Shown: one piece after another, positions 47,119-58,745 of the stretch
How the letters are laid out: the number at the start of each line of letters is the position of its first letter
Numbering within the stretch: position 1 is the first letter of the stretch
Assembly (NCBI GenBank): GCA_027924645.1
Contig: BSBN01000850.1
Span: forward strand, 62,001 to 126,000
Direction: 5' to 3'
Length of the DNA stretch: 64,000 nucleotides
DNA from: Cunninghamia lanceolata
Taxonomy: Eukaryota; Streptophyta; Pinopsida; Cupressales; Cupressaceae
The notes under the pieces: generated by a model
Databases searched by the model: none
What the model saw: only the letters and a program-made list of their open reading frames with translations
What the model was told of the DNA's origin: nothing
Position numbers and translations under genes: made by a program

Positions 47119-49563
47119 ATGACTGATGAAATAGATATCATATCAGAAAGGATAGATGATAGATATCAAAGATATATTATATCATCCAACATGAATGGAA
47201 GGAGATCTATGCACCAAGAAAGTCCCAAGAAAAATCTCAAGTGGACAGACAAGCATGGACCCCCTCGTGGAAAGAATAATACAAATAAGGGCGAAGTAGT
47301 ATCCAAACAGCTTGAAGACAATGTAAACACATCAGAACAACCCTTTACAATTTTCAACTCCCTAGTGTACAATGATGTTGGAAATCCCTCAACGCCTTCT
47401 GAAAAAATCAATACAAATGATAACATCCTGAGTTATAGGACAGATCCTCAATAGGCAACTGAATTTGAGGAAAGGATGAACGAAGAAAGGAGGTGAAAGC
47501 AGGAAGAATCTGATAAGGGATTTTTATCACAATAGGGAGAAGAAAACTAGGAGGGGTCTGCAAACCGTGTTGATTTTGATGCTATGAGTAATTAAGAAAT
47601 TGAAATACATTTGGAGTGGCAAAGACAACGTCTTAGAAGAAGACAATAGATGATACAAGAAAGCCATGAAATTGACTGGCAAATGGTACAATTAAAAATC
47701 CAAACAACAAAACCTCCAAAATATGTCCCTCCACATAAATAAGGTAATAATGCAAATTTACATGGGATATCTCAGAATACAATTGCTCCGGGTACTTCAA
47801 AAATGCCCTAAAATGTGGGAGGTAATTCAAGACAATATGCTCAACATATTACACAAAGACCCTAAACCCCAAATACTGGCAGTATTCCCCAATATCACCC
47901 ACCGCCAGGTCATCATGGTGTCCCACAACATTAGCAACATATACCACCTCAGAATTAACACCCTTAGCAACACATACAACAAAATGTTTACCATCAGCCT
48001 CCATATGGATATCAATATTATCCCAATCCACCACCTATGAATATGCCCCCACAGAACCTCATGAGTGTATGTAGACAATTTGATTTAATAGGATATCAAT
48101 TGTATCGACACACTATAGATAGCAACTAGAGAAATATGGTCCCCAAATTCACTGGGAATAATGGGATATCAGCTGAAGAGCACATTAGGAATTTCAATGC
48201 CTTTATACAGGACATTAGTATGGAGCATAAGGCTGTAAACATGAGATTATTCATGATGTCTCTAACTGAAGACACAAGGGATTGGTTTAATGGTTTACCG
48301 GATCCCTCAATTTATTCTATAGCAGACTTCTATGACAAATTCAAAGAACAATATGGAAATCACTATGCCCCTGAATTTGCCATACATGAGCTAATAAGCA
48401 TCCAGAAAAAATAGAATGAGTCAGTATATCACTTCAATCAAAGATTCTCCAAATTGCCCAATAAAGTACCACATGGATCCAAATTAACTAATTCGATAGC
48501 TCTGAGTATCTATCTAAAGGCTTTTGATCCAAAAATTCGGTATGAACTCAGGAATAAATCTCCCATGACCTTGACAGAGGCACAAAAGGTAGCTATCAGT
48601 ATTGAAAATAATAATAAGGTAGCAAGGATGACTGGCAAAAGCGGTAACCTTAGAATGCCCTAGCAATCTAACAACCCCCAAAATAAGTAGGAATATCAGT
48701 ATATGAATGAAAGACCAAGGTTACACTACATGCCCTATAATACTAATTGGAAGGATGGAAGACCTTTACAAAATAATAGAAAGTAGAATTATGGGAAAGA
48801 TACTCTTGATCCTCTTAAAATAAATGGAACACATGTAGTGGAGAGTAATCCATGGTGCTTAGTGTGTAATCTGCCTCACTCACCTGATTATTGTATAGTG
48901 GCACAATCAATACAGGAAGAAGGAACATCCTATCAACAGGAAAGAGACAACCATACCATAAACATGCTTGAAATCAGACCCCATCAGATTGATGAAGAAT
49001 ATTCATCCATAGAAGAGGATGGATATGAATATGATGTGATAAATCAGAGATAGAATATCAATATGGGGAGACAACAGGTGTTTTCAGATGAAGAAGATAA
49101 TTATAAGGAAAATGTTTGTGATCATAATGGGCCACTACAAAACCAATGGAGGAAACCAACCGAGGAAGAAAGAAAGGGTCTTACAATGGTTGCGGTGGCA
49201 CAGGCAAAAAGTAATTACAATATGAGAAATAGAATGGTCAATGTAGATCAAGGAACACCTAGAAGTGTGTTTATAAAAGACCAGAGTCATAATAAGGACA
49301 ATATAAAAAATGCATCTAAAGAGCTAGCTAAGACTGAACAAAGTAAAATAAAAGATAAAATACTAGCTGAAGAAAAGGGCTATAACAAAACAGAAAAAGC
49401 TGATCAAACAATGATTCCCTCATTTGACATAGCCCAAGTAGTATCCAAAGTCAAAATATTAGTACCACTACTTGTAATGATGAAGGTAGATCAATATAGA
49501 AATGCAGTGGTCAAGATGATTTTAGATGTATCAAAAAGAAGCAAGAACTTGAAGTCAAAATAA
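47119..49563 (+). pseudogene. gag of element C
   Basis: One frame runs the whole way, broken by many TAG and TAA stops in a Pro/Gln-rich N-terminal part (47450-48120) and fewer later. The capsid core is at 48121-48660: VPKFTGNNGISAEEHIRNF, RLFMMSLTEDTRDWFNGLP, FYDKFKEQYG, then the helix FDPKIRYELRNKSPMTLTEA. A Cys-poor region with WCLVCNLPHSPDYC at about 48855 could be a diverged zinc knuckle. The C-terminus is Lys/Glu-rich. Gag forms the particle that packages element RNA. The gag of element E is clearly related. Confidence 0.85.
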
Positions 49564-49574
49564 ACAATGTTTGA

Positions 49575-50283
49575 CAAGAGACTGTTAAAACTCCAGAAGT
49601 GTATTTGGGTGACACCTTAACAAGGAATCCTTCTCAGGTAGATCATTTTTACACTACCTTGCTGATTAAAAAACATGCTGGTGAGGAATTGTATGATTGA
49701 TTCTGGGGTAGCTATGAACATCATGCCAATAGCAGTTATGAAGGAGTTAGGAATGTGGGTTGACACCACATATGACAAATGTTACGCGATGGACAATAGA
49801 TCCATCCCAGTCGTGGGTATTATGAAGGATGTAGAGATAAGGCTAGCAACATACCCTGAAGCATCATATAAAATTGACATCACTATAGTGGACATCCCAA
49901 CCTACTATGGAATGTTGCTATCTAGAAAATGGACTGCAATAGCTGGAGGAAATGTCCAGTTGGATCTATCCTATGCCACTATACCAATAGGAGAGAAAGA
50001 GATTAAGCTTTGTAGAGAACCAAGATATGAAAACATCATAGAACGAATTGATCAAAATCAAGTAAATTTTTTCTGTGATACAGACCTTGGTGCATTCAAG
50101 ATTGAGAAAAGTCAACCAGAGTTACAAAACATTGATCTAATGCACCAAGAAGCCCAAATGGATGAATGTGGTGTATGGAAAATGTATTTTGATGGTGCAT
50201 GTAGTAAAGCTGGTAATGGAGCTGAAGTATTATTTATCTCACCGACTGGTAAAACTTTCAAGTATTCATTCCTGCTGACATTT
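49575..50283 (+). pseudogene. element C protease and start of first RNase H
   Basis: A frameshift separates a leader (GDTLTRNPSQVDHFYTTLLI) from the protease frame at 49675. The aspartic protease motif is NCMIDSGVAMNIMP, with the second loop GMLLSRKWTAIAGG and the tail VQLDLSYATIP. RNase H follows from about 50175 with WKMYFDGACSKAGNG, whose Asp is the first catalytic residue. It stops in TFE at 50283, where element E is inserted within the next codons. The RNase H resumes at 58222. Confidence 0.85.
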
Positions 50284-50288
50284 GAGTG

Positions 50289-52997
50289 TGTTGGTTTTTC
50301 TTCTGAATCAGCATTAGGGTTTGCCACTTCTAATGCACAGGCAGATTCAGCCAACTAAATACAGGAGGTTGCGTGAGCTGCCTCCCCTTCACTTCTGGTT
50401 CTGCCGCACCGAGGGGGGTATCCCTATAACTCAAGATGTAACCTTGACTAGCTCAAAGATAGAAAGATCTAACTTGACAACAACAGGCAGAATACTCTCA
50501 TGTATGGACCAAGATCTGTATGATAGATCACAAGGCTGGCAACATTCTTGGACATGATGTCTGGTTGGGAATGAGAGCATGCAGGGGGTTCCTAATCCTA
50601 CTCCTACAACTAACAGGTGGAAGTATGAAATGTTTTAGTTTGAATTTTGGATGCAAAGCTGGACATGGTGTATAACACAAGAACACAGCATGATTGGTGC
50701 CTATCCAGGGCTTGGAGTCGGTAGACATACACCTGTGAATGATCAGCATGAATAGCTAAAACTAGATTTTAGGGGGATACACATGATATCTGCCTTACAG
50801 ATATCTCCCAATATAGAGTGTTAAGTTATCTCTACTTATGGCATCCCTATTGCAGTATACCCTTCCCAATGTTCAACCTGAAAACAGTTTAATCTACCCC
50901 TTGAGCAGAAGTTAAAAGATCAGACATTCAACATAGGAATTCTATGCTCTAGAATCTAAACATTACCCAAATATCCAGATTCAGAAGAAGAATACATGCA
51001 ATACTGGAGACAGAATTAACACAACACATGCTAAGATAGCATTACTCATACAAGATCAACCATGAAATCAGTGGATTCATGCCAAATCGTACAACATGAG
51101 ATACATAAACTCACAAGTTAGACTGTACAGAGCAACCAGATCAGCTGGTTTTGGATTACAGAGCCAAAAATCCTCAACTTTCAACAACCTTGAATGAATA
51201 ACACCGTCTGCATTATATAGCAGGAGGGTGTATTCAGCATTAACTACCAGGTTGACCAAAATCCCGCCAGATACACAGTATCATAAAAATGGCGCTCAAA
51301 CACATTACCAGATTGGCGCCCAAACATGAATGCAGCAGGTAGGGGAGGAGACAGGAAGATATCTCGAGCCCTGCGCCACTGTCCGCTGATGTACACCTTC
51401 AATCGGGTACCAGATCCGCCCATACCTCTGCAACCTTCGCCATTAATGGCGCACCAACCCGCGGCCTTGGGAAGAACATCTAACAGTCGGTCGCAACCAT
51501 TTCCCACCGAGATTCATCATCATGATATTCGAAAATGCAGGATACAATTATCCCACATGCACCCCGCAGCAACCTCTTTAACACTTTATATACTAGGTCA
51601 TGAGCATATATGATGTCGGTGCTTTTGCTCCTGACGACACTAGTATAAGACTTCATCATCATCCTCCTCCAGCAGCATGATATCCTGTCGCTTGAAATAT
51701 CACCCTGACGTCAGCATCATCTCGCAATATAACCTGCATGATAAACGCCTTCATCGGCACAACTTGATCCATCGGAGGAACATCCTCCTGCTGAGCCTAT
51801 ACCAAAAGTCTGGTCGATGAACATCCTGATGACGTCATCATCATATCCTGCTGACGTCATCATCATATCTGCCTACTGCGCACCTCCTCATATCCGGATG
51901 ACGTCATCATCATGTTTGCAAATATCGGGGGATCTCCACAAGATGATCTATGTTAGAAATATGACCCCCCCGGACCTTGATGACGTCATCATCATATCCA
52001 CATCAAGATGATATTCGGAAGACAACCGGATATTTGGAAATATCATCCTGATGCACAAATATCAAGTTGCACTGTAGCTCCACTATAAGATCGGGGCGAT
52101 AGACGAATATGATGATGCTTGAAAAGATCACCCCCACTAGATAATGCACGAAGCCGGCAGGCGGATATCTCCTTGATATCAGCATCATCATGACGCTGGA
52201 ACAAACATACACCCGAGTGATATGAAAATATCACCCCCTCCTTCGGAAATATCATGATGCAGATAGGCAGAGAAAAAGATATCACCCTATCATAAGAATG
52301 ACGTCAGCATCATCAGGATGATAAAACAACGAACATGAAGTGATACAACATCATCAGGATGATATTGACTAAGATCATCCTGACGTTCAAAATATGATGA
52401 CCCCAGTGAATATTGGGTCACACTTAGAACTCTTCAACAACATCATCAGGATGATCATAACCAAGATCACCCGATGATAAAAATATCACCCCGGCGAAAT
52501 ATCATGAAGGCAGAAAATATGATGACCCTCGCAAGCAACACGGTGATAACTGGAAATATGATGATGATGATGACGACCCTTAAGAAAAAACAAGTCAGGT
52601 CGAACAACTCGAAGAATAACCCCTTCAGAATAACGGGGCAACATCATCATCATGTTTGGGCAAGGTGATAAATGGAAGATCACCGGATACTTGAAAAATC
52701 ACCCCCGCAAGCAAATCAGGGCGCACTGTAGCTCATTAGCATCATCAGGATAATAACCAAACATCACCCGATAGTGAAATATGATGATGATGATGAGAAA
52801 CCGGTCGACGGAGAACATGATGATGCTGACCACCATCAAAGAAAATATGATGATGATGACCTCCTCCTCAGGAAAATATGATGCTGCAGCTGAAAAATGC
52901 TGAGGAGGTCCAACACTTAGAACATTTTTTGGATACTTAGGGAAAGTACCTGCATGAAAATTGCTCAAAAAACTGCCAGTCACTTCAGGCACTAACA
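50289..52997 (-). repeat. 3' LTR of element E (left copy)
   Basis: It runs from TGTTGGTTTTTC to GGCACTAACA in plus view. It contains six TGACGTCA palindromes: 51706, 51830, 51852, 51899, 51981 and 52299. It is dense in GATGAT/ATCATC words. A TATATAAT box lies on the minus strand at 51219-51212. Short ORFs on either strand look like by-products of these repeats. Confidence 0.94.
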
Positions 52998-53138
52998 GTG
53001 GCTCTGTCTGGGGACGTGCAGGTGCAAGACTGCAGCGAGAACCCCAGATCTCTGGGATGCAGACCAGTCCCTTATCCATTGGGCATAGAGTCATGAAGTT
53101 ATCATGATCTGCATCACCAAACACAATATTTTTAAACA
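52998..53138 (-). other. element E stretch between gag and 3' LTR
   Basis: This short region has no purine run at the LTR edge (minus strand ends CCCAGACAGAGCCAC). The plus-strand primer for E is therefore not obvious. Confidence 0.5.
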
Positions 53139-54905
53139 TTATTTTGGCGGCCCCGGGCAGCCAAAAAGGAAAAACCATAATTTTTTCTTGTCAAATGCCT
53201 GATTCCAAGCTGAAAGATCCCAATCCCAACTGAAAAGATTGGCATAATCTGCCCATAATGTCACCTGCTTAAAAAGATATTCCACCAGTTTTGAAAGCTT
53301 GCCACCATCATTTTCAGCTCTGTCATTTTGGATTTCAGAATTAGACATATAACCATACACATAATATTCTTTAACATTAGGCAACACATGTATGTTATGT
53401 CCCTTAGACAGTACATCATACTGCTCTTGGCATTCTTTATCATTTATCTGGCTGCTGCACATTATCAGGCACTCATCCAGCTGATCCAACAATTCAAAAT
53501 ACTCAGAAAATATGAGACCCCTAATATCTACTGATATTGAAAACAAAACCTGATCCACACACCCAATGTTGCACATGTCTGAATCAGGTGATGATGAACA
53601 TTCATTATTCACAGTTTGCAAATCAGTATCATCATCCTCAAACAAAGGGTTAATCCTGCACCATTGAAAATCAAGACTCACAACATCATATGCATCAGCA
53701 GGCTCATCATAAAGGGGATTAACATTCACTGCAAAGGCCTCTGCTTCTTCTTCATGACATTCCAATTCTTCTTCATTACTATCAGATCCAGAGTCATAAG
53801 AAAAACAAACCTGATCCATGCATTGGTCATGGATATCATTTTTATCAACTGATTGCCCCATATACAAGATTGCTACTGTCTCAATGCACTCTGAAGTTGA
53901 ACAATCTGCATCATTTTCCAGCCCTCCAATGCTTCCTAATGAAACTGATATTGATTCTTGATCCATATGATCACAACTCTGCACAACTGGATCATTTAAA
54001 CAGGAAGGCTCTTTGTTTAGGACTGGTATGCAAATATTACTTGAAAAATTATTATTTTCAACTTCACCTGCTGGGCAAAAAAGGACATCCTCCTCTATGA
54101 TAGAAACATCATCTACTTGGAATGATGCAAAAACTGGGACAACAGGGGTGTGAGTGCTATGACATTCATTGTCAATACCTGAATTAAATCCTCCATTAAC
54201 ACTGGGGGCTGCAGGACAACAAATTTTTTTAGAGAAATAACCCTTTTGTATTCCATACCTCCAATTGTTTTCAATATCTAATGCAAATTGATGTGCCTGA
54301 TGCAATGTGGTGGGCTCCTTGTCTCTTAATCTGTAACTCATTTTCTTATCAAAGGCTCCCAAATAGATAACTAAGCACAGTGCATCATTAGGTCTCATGC
54401 ATTCTGGAATTCTATTCAATGCCCTCATAAATCTGAGGTTAAAGGCTGGGATCAACTCATCTTCTTCAATATGGATGTACATGAAGTCACTAATAGCTGC
54501 ATATTCAGAAACTCTTTCACCATACTGTACTAGAAATGCTGATTTAAAACCATGCCAAGAGTTGACAGAGTGAGCTGGAAGGTAGGAAAACCAGTCCCTT
54601 GCATCTTCATCTAGAGATTGAACAAATAATCTCATAACCACATCCTCATGGTCAATCTCAAAGTCATCTATCACATTCATGAACTGCTGCAAGTGTCTCT
54701 CAGCTGATTCATCCTTTATACCCTTAAATTTAGGCAAAAAATTTCTGATTTTAGGTGGAAAAGCATTTGGATAGCCACAAATGCCACTGAAATCTATGGG
54801 CTTATATCTGTCTATGTTGAAACTTCTTTTATTACATTGTTGGGACTGACTACTATACATTTTTGTATTTGACACTTCACAAGGGTGCATAGGCAGATAA
54901 TACAT
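53139..54905 (-). CDS. gag polyprotein of element E, intact
   Basis: An open frame of 588 codons starts MYYLPMHPCEVSNTKMYSSQ at 54905, chosen as the first ATG after the leader. The capsid domain is at about residues 40-215: RNFLPKFKGIKDESAERHLQ, RLFVQSLDEDARDWFSYLP, FLVQYGERVSEYAAISDF, and the final helices FALDIENNWRYG. The remaining 370 residues are acidic and Cys-rich with no canonical CCHC knuckle, and the frame ends FGCPGPPK. It aligns in order with the gag of element C. It could form particles but needs protease, RT and integrase from other elements. An open frame in an otherwise decayed window marks this as the youngest insertion. Confidence 0.88.
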   Translation of the reverse strand: MYYLPMHPCEVSNTKMYSSQSQQCNKRSFNIDRYKPIDFSGICGYPNAFPPKIRNFLPKFKGIKDESAERHLQQFMNVIDDFEIDHEDVVMRLFVQSLDEDARDWFSYLPAHSVNSWHGFKSAFLVQYGERVSEYAAISDFMYIHIEEDELIPAFNLRFMRALNRIPECMRPNDALCLVIYLGAFDKKMSYRLRDKEPTTLHQAHQFALDIENNWRYGIQKGYFSKKICCPAAPSVNGGFNSGIDNECHSTHTPVVPVFASFQVDDVSIIEEDVLFCPAGEVENNNFSSNICIPVLNKEPSCLNDPVVQSCDHMDQESISVSLGSIGGLENDADCSTSECIETVAILYMGQSVDKNDIHDQCMDQVCFSYDSGSDSNEEELECHEEEAEAFAVNVNPLYDEPADAYDVVSLDFQWCRINPLFEDDDTDLQTVNNECSSSPDSDMCNIGCVDQVLFSISVDIRGLIFSEYFELLDQLDECLIMCSSQINDKECQEQYDVLSKGHNIHVLPNVKEYYVYGYMSNSEIQNDRAENDGGKLSKLVEYLFKQVTLWADYANLFSWDWDLSAWNQAFDKKKLWFFLFGCPGPPK

Positions 54906-55485
54906 CCTTTATGTTATTGCAACCCTCCTCTCTACTCAGATTTTCTACAAACAATGACTTTAGGCACTCAAACTTTAGACTGTTTTTTCAAACTTTCCTA
55001 AAGTCCTTTAAATGAGTCTTTTGAACAACATTGCATGCCCTTTGAAATACAGTGTAAGTTCTAATAGAAGCATGCAAGCTCTGCTTTCACCAATGTTCCC
55101 CTTTTAACTAGTGCTATCTCACCAAATAGGGAGTCTGTCAAACAATATGAAATACCTGGATATGTTGCAGAAGCTGCAAATTCTTCTCTAGCTGATTTTG
55201 TTCTTTTATCAGGTTCTTTGATACAGAGTCGCCACCTCCTTGAAGAGGAATGAGCTTCAAACAAGCTGAAGCTGCAAATTGGTTTCTTTCTTTCTGGGTC
55301 ATCCACCAGCAGAGTCACATATACAACCTTTTTTTTTCTGCTGCAACAAACAGTTTCCAGGTCTAATTTTTTAATCTTGTGGACTCAAACTTTCATGGAT
55401 ATGACATTGATCTCCCCAGCAGTGGGTCGCCACTTTGTTGGTGACTTGGATGGGCCACAAGATATAACACTTTTTCATCAATTCT
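54906..55485 (-). other. element E leader with a second primer-like site
   Basis: No gene. At 55413-55443 the sequence TCCCCAGCAGTGGGTCGCCA followed by CTTTGTTGGTG nearly copies the true primer site plus LTR edge at 55486-55513. A shorter AGAGTCGCCACC occurs near 55226. Confidence 0.6.
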
Positions 55486-55503
55486 TCCCCAGTAGAGTCG
55501 CCA
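55486..55503 (-). promoter_or_regulatory. primer binding site of element E
   Basis: The minus strand reads TGGCGACTCTACTGGGGA, three bases after the LTR end. It fixes the orientation as minus, in agreement with gag. Confidence 0.85.
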
Positions 55504-56430
55504 CTTTGTTGGTTTTTCTTCTGAATCAGCATTAGGGTTTGCCACTTCTAATGCACAGGCAGATTCAGCCAACTAAATACAGGAGGTTGCGTGAGCTGCC
55601 TCCCCTTCACTTCTGGTTCTGCCGCACCGAGGGGGGTATCCCTATAACTCAAGATGTAACCTTGACTAGCTCAAAGATAGAAAGATCTAACTTGACAACA
55701 ACAGGCAGAATACTCTCATGTATGGACCAAGATCTGTATGATAGATCACAAGGCTGGCAACATTCTTGGACATGATGTCTGGTTGGGAATGAGAGCATGC
55801 AGGGGGTTCCTAATCCTACTCCTACAACTAACAGGTGGAAGTATGAAATGTTTTAGTTTGAATTTTGGATGCAAAGCTGGACATGGTGTATAACACAAGA
55901 ACACAGCATGATTGGTGCCTATCCAGGGCTTGGAGTCGGTAGACATACACCTGTGAATGATCAGCATGAATAGCTAAAACTGGATTTCAGGGGGGATACA
56001 CATGATATCTGCCTTACAGATATCTCCCAATATAGAGTGTTAAGTTATCTCTACTTATGGCATCCCTATTGCAGTATACCCTTCCCAATGTTCAACCTGA
56101 AAACAGTTTAATCTACCCCTTGAGCAGAAGTTAAAAGATCAGACATTCAACATAGGAATTCTATGCTCTAGAATCTAAACATTACCCAAATATCCAGATT
56201 CAGAAGAAGAATACATGCAATACTGGAGACAGAATTAACACAACACATGCTAAGATAGCATTACTCATACAAGATCAACCATGAAATCAGTGGATTCATG
56301 CCAAATCGTACAACAGGAGATACATAAACTCACAAGTTAGACTGTACAGAGCAACCAGATCAGCTGGTTTTGGATTACAGAGCCAAAAATCCTCAACTTT
56401 CAACAACCTTGAATGAATAACACCGTCTGC

Positions 56431-56438
56431 ATTATATA
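56431..56438 (-). promoter_or_regulatory. TATA box of element E 5' LTR
   Basis: The minus strand reads CTGCTATATAATGCAG. It lies about 930 bases before the LTR 3' edge, which sets U3 at roughly 58216-56440 and R-U5 at roughly 56400-55507. Confidence 0.55.
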
Positions 56439-56924
56439 GCAGGAGGGTGTATTCAACATTAACTACCAGGTTGACCAAAATCTCGCCAGATACACAGTAT
56501 CATAAAAATGGCGCTCAAACACATTACCAGATTGGCGCCCAAACATGAATGCAGCAGGTAGGGGAGGAGACAGGAAGATATCTCGAGCCCTGCGCCACTG
56601 TCCGCTGATGTACACCTTCAATCAGGTACCAGATCCGCCCATACCTCTGCAACCTTCGCCATTAATGGCGCACCAACCCGCGGCCTTGGGAAGAACATCT
56701 AACAGTCGGTCGCAACCATTTCCCACCGAGATTCATCATCATGATATTCGAAAATGCAGGATACAATTATCCCACATGCACCCCGCAGCAACCTCTTTAA
56801 CACTTTATATACTAGGTCATGAGCATATATGATGTCGGTGCTTTTGCTCCTGACGACACTAGTATAAGACTTCATCATCATCATCCTCCAGCAGCATGAT
56901 ATCCTGTCGCTTGAAATATCACCC

Positions 56925-57525
56925 TGACGTCAGCATCATCTCGCAATATAACCTGCATGATAAACGCCTTCATCGGCACAACCTGATCCATCGGAGGAAC
57001 ATCCTCCTGCTGAGCCTATACCAAAAGTCTGGCCGATGAACATCTTGATGACGTCATCATCATATCCTGCTGACATCATCATCATATCTGCCTACTGCGC
57101 ACCTCCTCATATCCGGATGACGTCATCATCATGTTTGCAAATATCGGGGGATCTCCACGAGATGATCTATGTTAGAAATATGACCCCCCCGGACCTTGAT
57201 GACGTCATCATCATATCCACATCAGGATGATATTCGGAAGACAACCGGATGTTTGGAAATATCATCCTGATGCACAAATATCAGGTTGCACTGTAGCTCC
57301 ACTATAAGATCGGGGCGATAGACGAATATGATGATGCTTGAAAAGATCACCCCCACTAGATAATGCACGAAGCCGGCAGGCGGATATCTCCTTGATATCA
57401 GCATCATCATGACGCTGGAACAAACATACACCCGAGTGATATGAAAATATCACCCCCTCCTTCAGAAATATCATGATGCAGATAGGCAGAGAAAAAGATA
57501 TCACCCTGTCATAAGAATGACGTCA
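56925..57525 (-). promoter_or_regulatory. cluster of TGACGTCA palindromes in U3 of element E
   Basis: Perfect TGACGTCA sites occur at 56925, 57049, 57118, 57200 and 57518; a sixth (left-LTR 51852) is mutated here to TGACATCA. TGACGTCA is the core bound by plant TGA/CREB-like bZIP factors. The cluster is 0.5-1.1 kb upstream of the TATA box. Confidence 0.65.
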
Positions 57526-58221
57526 GCATCATCAGGATGATAAAACAACGAACATGAAGTGATACAACATCATCAGGATGATATTGACTAAGATCATCCT
57601 GACGTTCAAAATATGATGACCCCAGTGAATATCGGGTCACACTTAGAACTCTTCAACAACATCATCAGGATGATCATAACCAAGATCACCCGATGATAAA
57701 AATATCACCCCGGCGAAATATCATAAAGGCAGAAAATATGATGACCCTCGCAAGCAACACGGTGATAACTGGAAATATGATGATGATGATGACGACCCTT
57801 AAGAAAAAACAAGTCAGGTCGAACAACTCGAAGAATAACCCCTTCAGAATAACGGGGCAACATCATCATCATGTTTGGGCAAGGTGATAAATGGAAGATC
57901 ACCGGATACTTGAAAAATCACCCCCGCAAGCAAATCAGGGCGCACTGTAGCTCATCAGCATCATCAGGATAATAACCAAACATCACCTGATAGTGAAATA
58001 TGATGATGACGATGAGAAACCGATCGACGGAGAACATGATGATGCTGACCACCATCAAAGAAAATATGATGATGATGACCTCCTCCTCAGGAAAATATGA
58101 TGCTGCAGCTGAAAAATGCTGAGGAGGTCCAACACTTAGAACATTTTTTGGATACTTAGGGAAAGTGCCTGCATGAAAATTGCTCAAAAAACTGCCAGTC
58201 AATTCAGGCACTAACAGAGTG

Positions 58222-58745
58222 TACCAACAATATTGTAGAATATGAAGCTTTGCTCGTTGGCTTGAACATTGTCATAAAGCATAAAATAAAGTGCCTTGTT
58301 GTATATGGGGATTCTAAATTAATTATATCCTAGGTCAGAGGGAAGTATTCATCCAAGATCAAAAGATTGAAACAATATAGAAATGTTGTCTGGGATGATA
58401 TTGAATTGTTTGATGCTTTCTCCATTAATTGGGTAGATAGGTCAAAAAATATAATGGCAAACTTCTTAGCGAACATAGCCTTGAAAAGGGATGATGTCAC
58501 ATTGGCAGGCATTACTGAAGTTGAGTTTAAAACTAGACCTGCAATCCCAAACAATATCTATAATTGGCAAGTTTTCAATGATGACATGGATCTGATTAAA
58601 TTCTTACAATGCATTGAACGATATGAGGCTTAAGAAATTGATTTCAATGCATTCGTAGAGGAAGTAGATGGCAAGCAAACTTTATTTGGTAAAGAAATTG
58701 TCTAGCTTAAGACTAACAAAATTCCTAAGGGGCTTGTAGCACTAG
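58222..58745 (+). pseudogene. element C first RNase H, second part, and linker
   Basis: It resumes exactly where E interrupted: TNNIVEYEALLVGLNIVIKH with the catalytic Glu, then VVYGDSKLIIS with an Asp. A TAG follows near 58333, then FSINWVDRSKNIMANFLANI with the last catalytic Asp position replaced or shifted. The linker continues with stops near 58633, 58703 and 58800. Placed before RT, this is the extra (archaeal-like type) RNase H rather than the one normally fused to RT. That type assignment is inference from position and motifs. Confidence 0.78.

Larger units (their letters stand above)
50289..58216 (-). mobile_element. young gag-only LTR element E (TR-GAG type)
   Basis: It is inserted in the first RNase H of C with a perfect GAGTG duplication (50284-50288 and 58217-58221); removing it restores the RNase H frame. 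LTRs are 2,709 and 2,710 bp and almost identical by eye, against an interior of only 2,509 bp. The interior has a primer site at its right edge and an intact gag on the minus strand, with no pol. No good polypurine tract is seen before the left LTR. Shared primer type and gag similarity suggest Tat-type elements such as C supplied the enzymes. Confidence 0.93.
55507..58216 (-). repeat. 5' LTR of element E (right copy)
   Basis: It is 2,710 bp, collinear with the left copy with only scattered single-base differences. Being upstream of gag on the minus strand, this is the copy whose promoter would drive the element. Confidence 0.94.

Noticed and set aside
50289..52997. Many short ORFs with His, Met or Ile runs in the LTRs of element E
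   Set aside because: They reflect GATGAT/ATCATC repeats and occur in both LTR copies; none resembles a protein.
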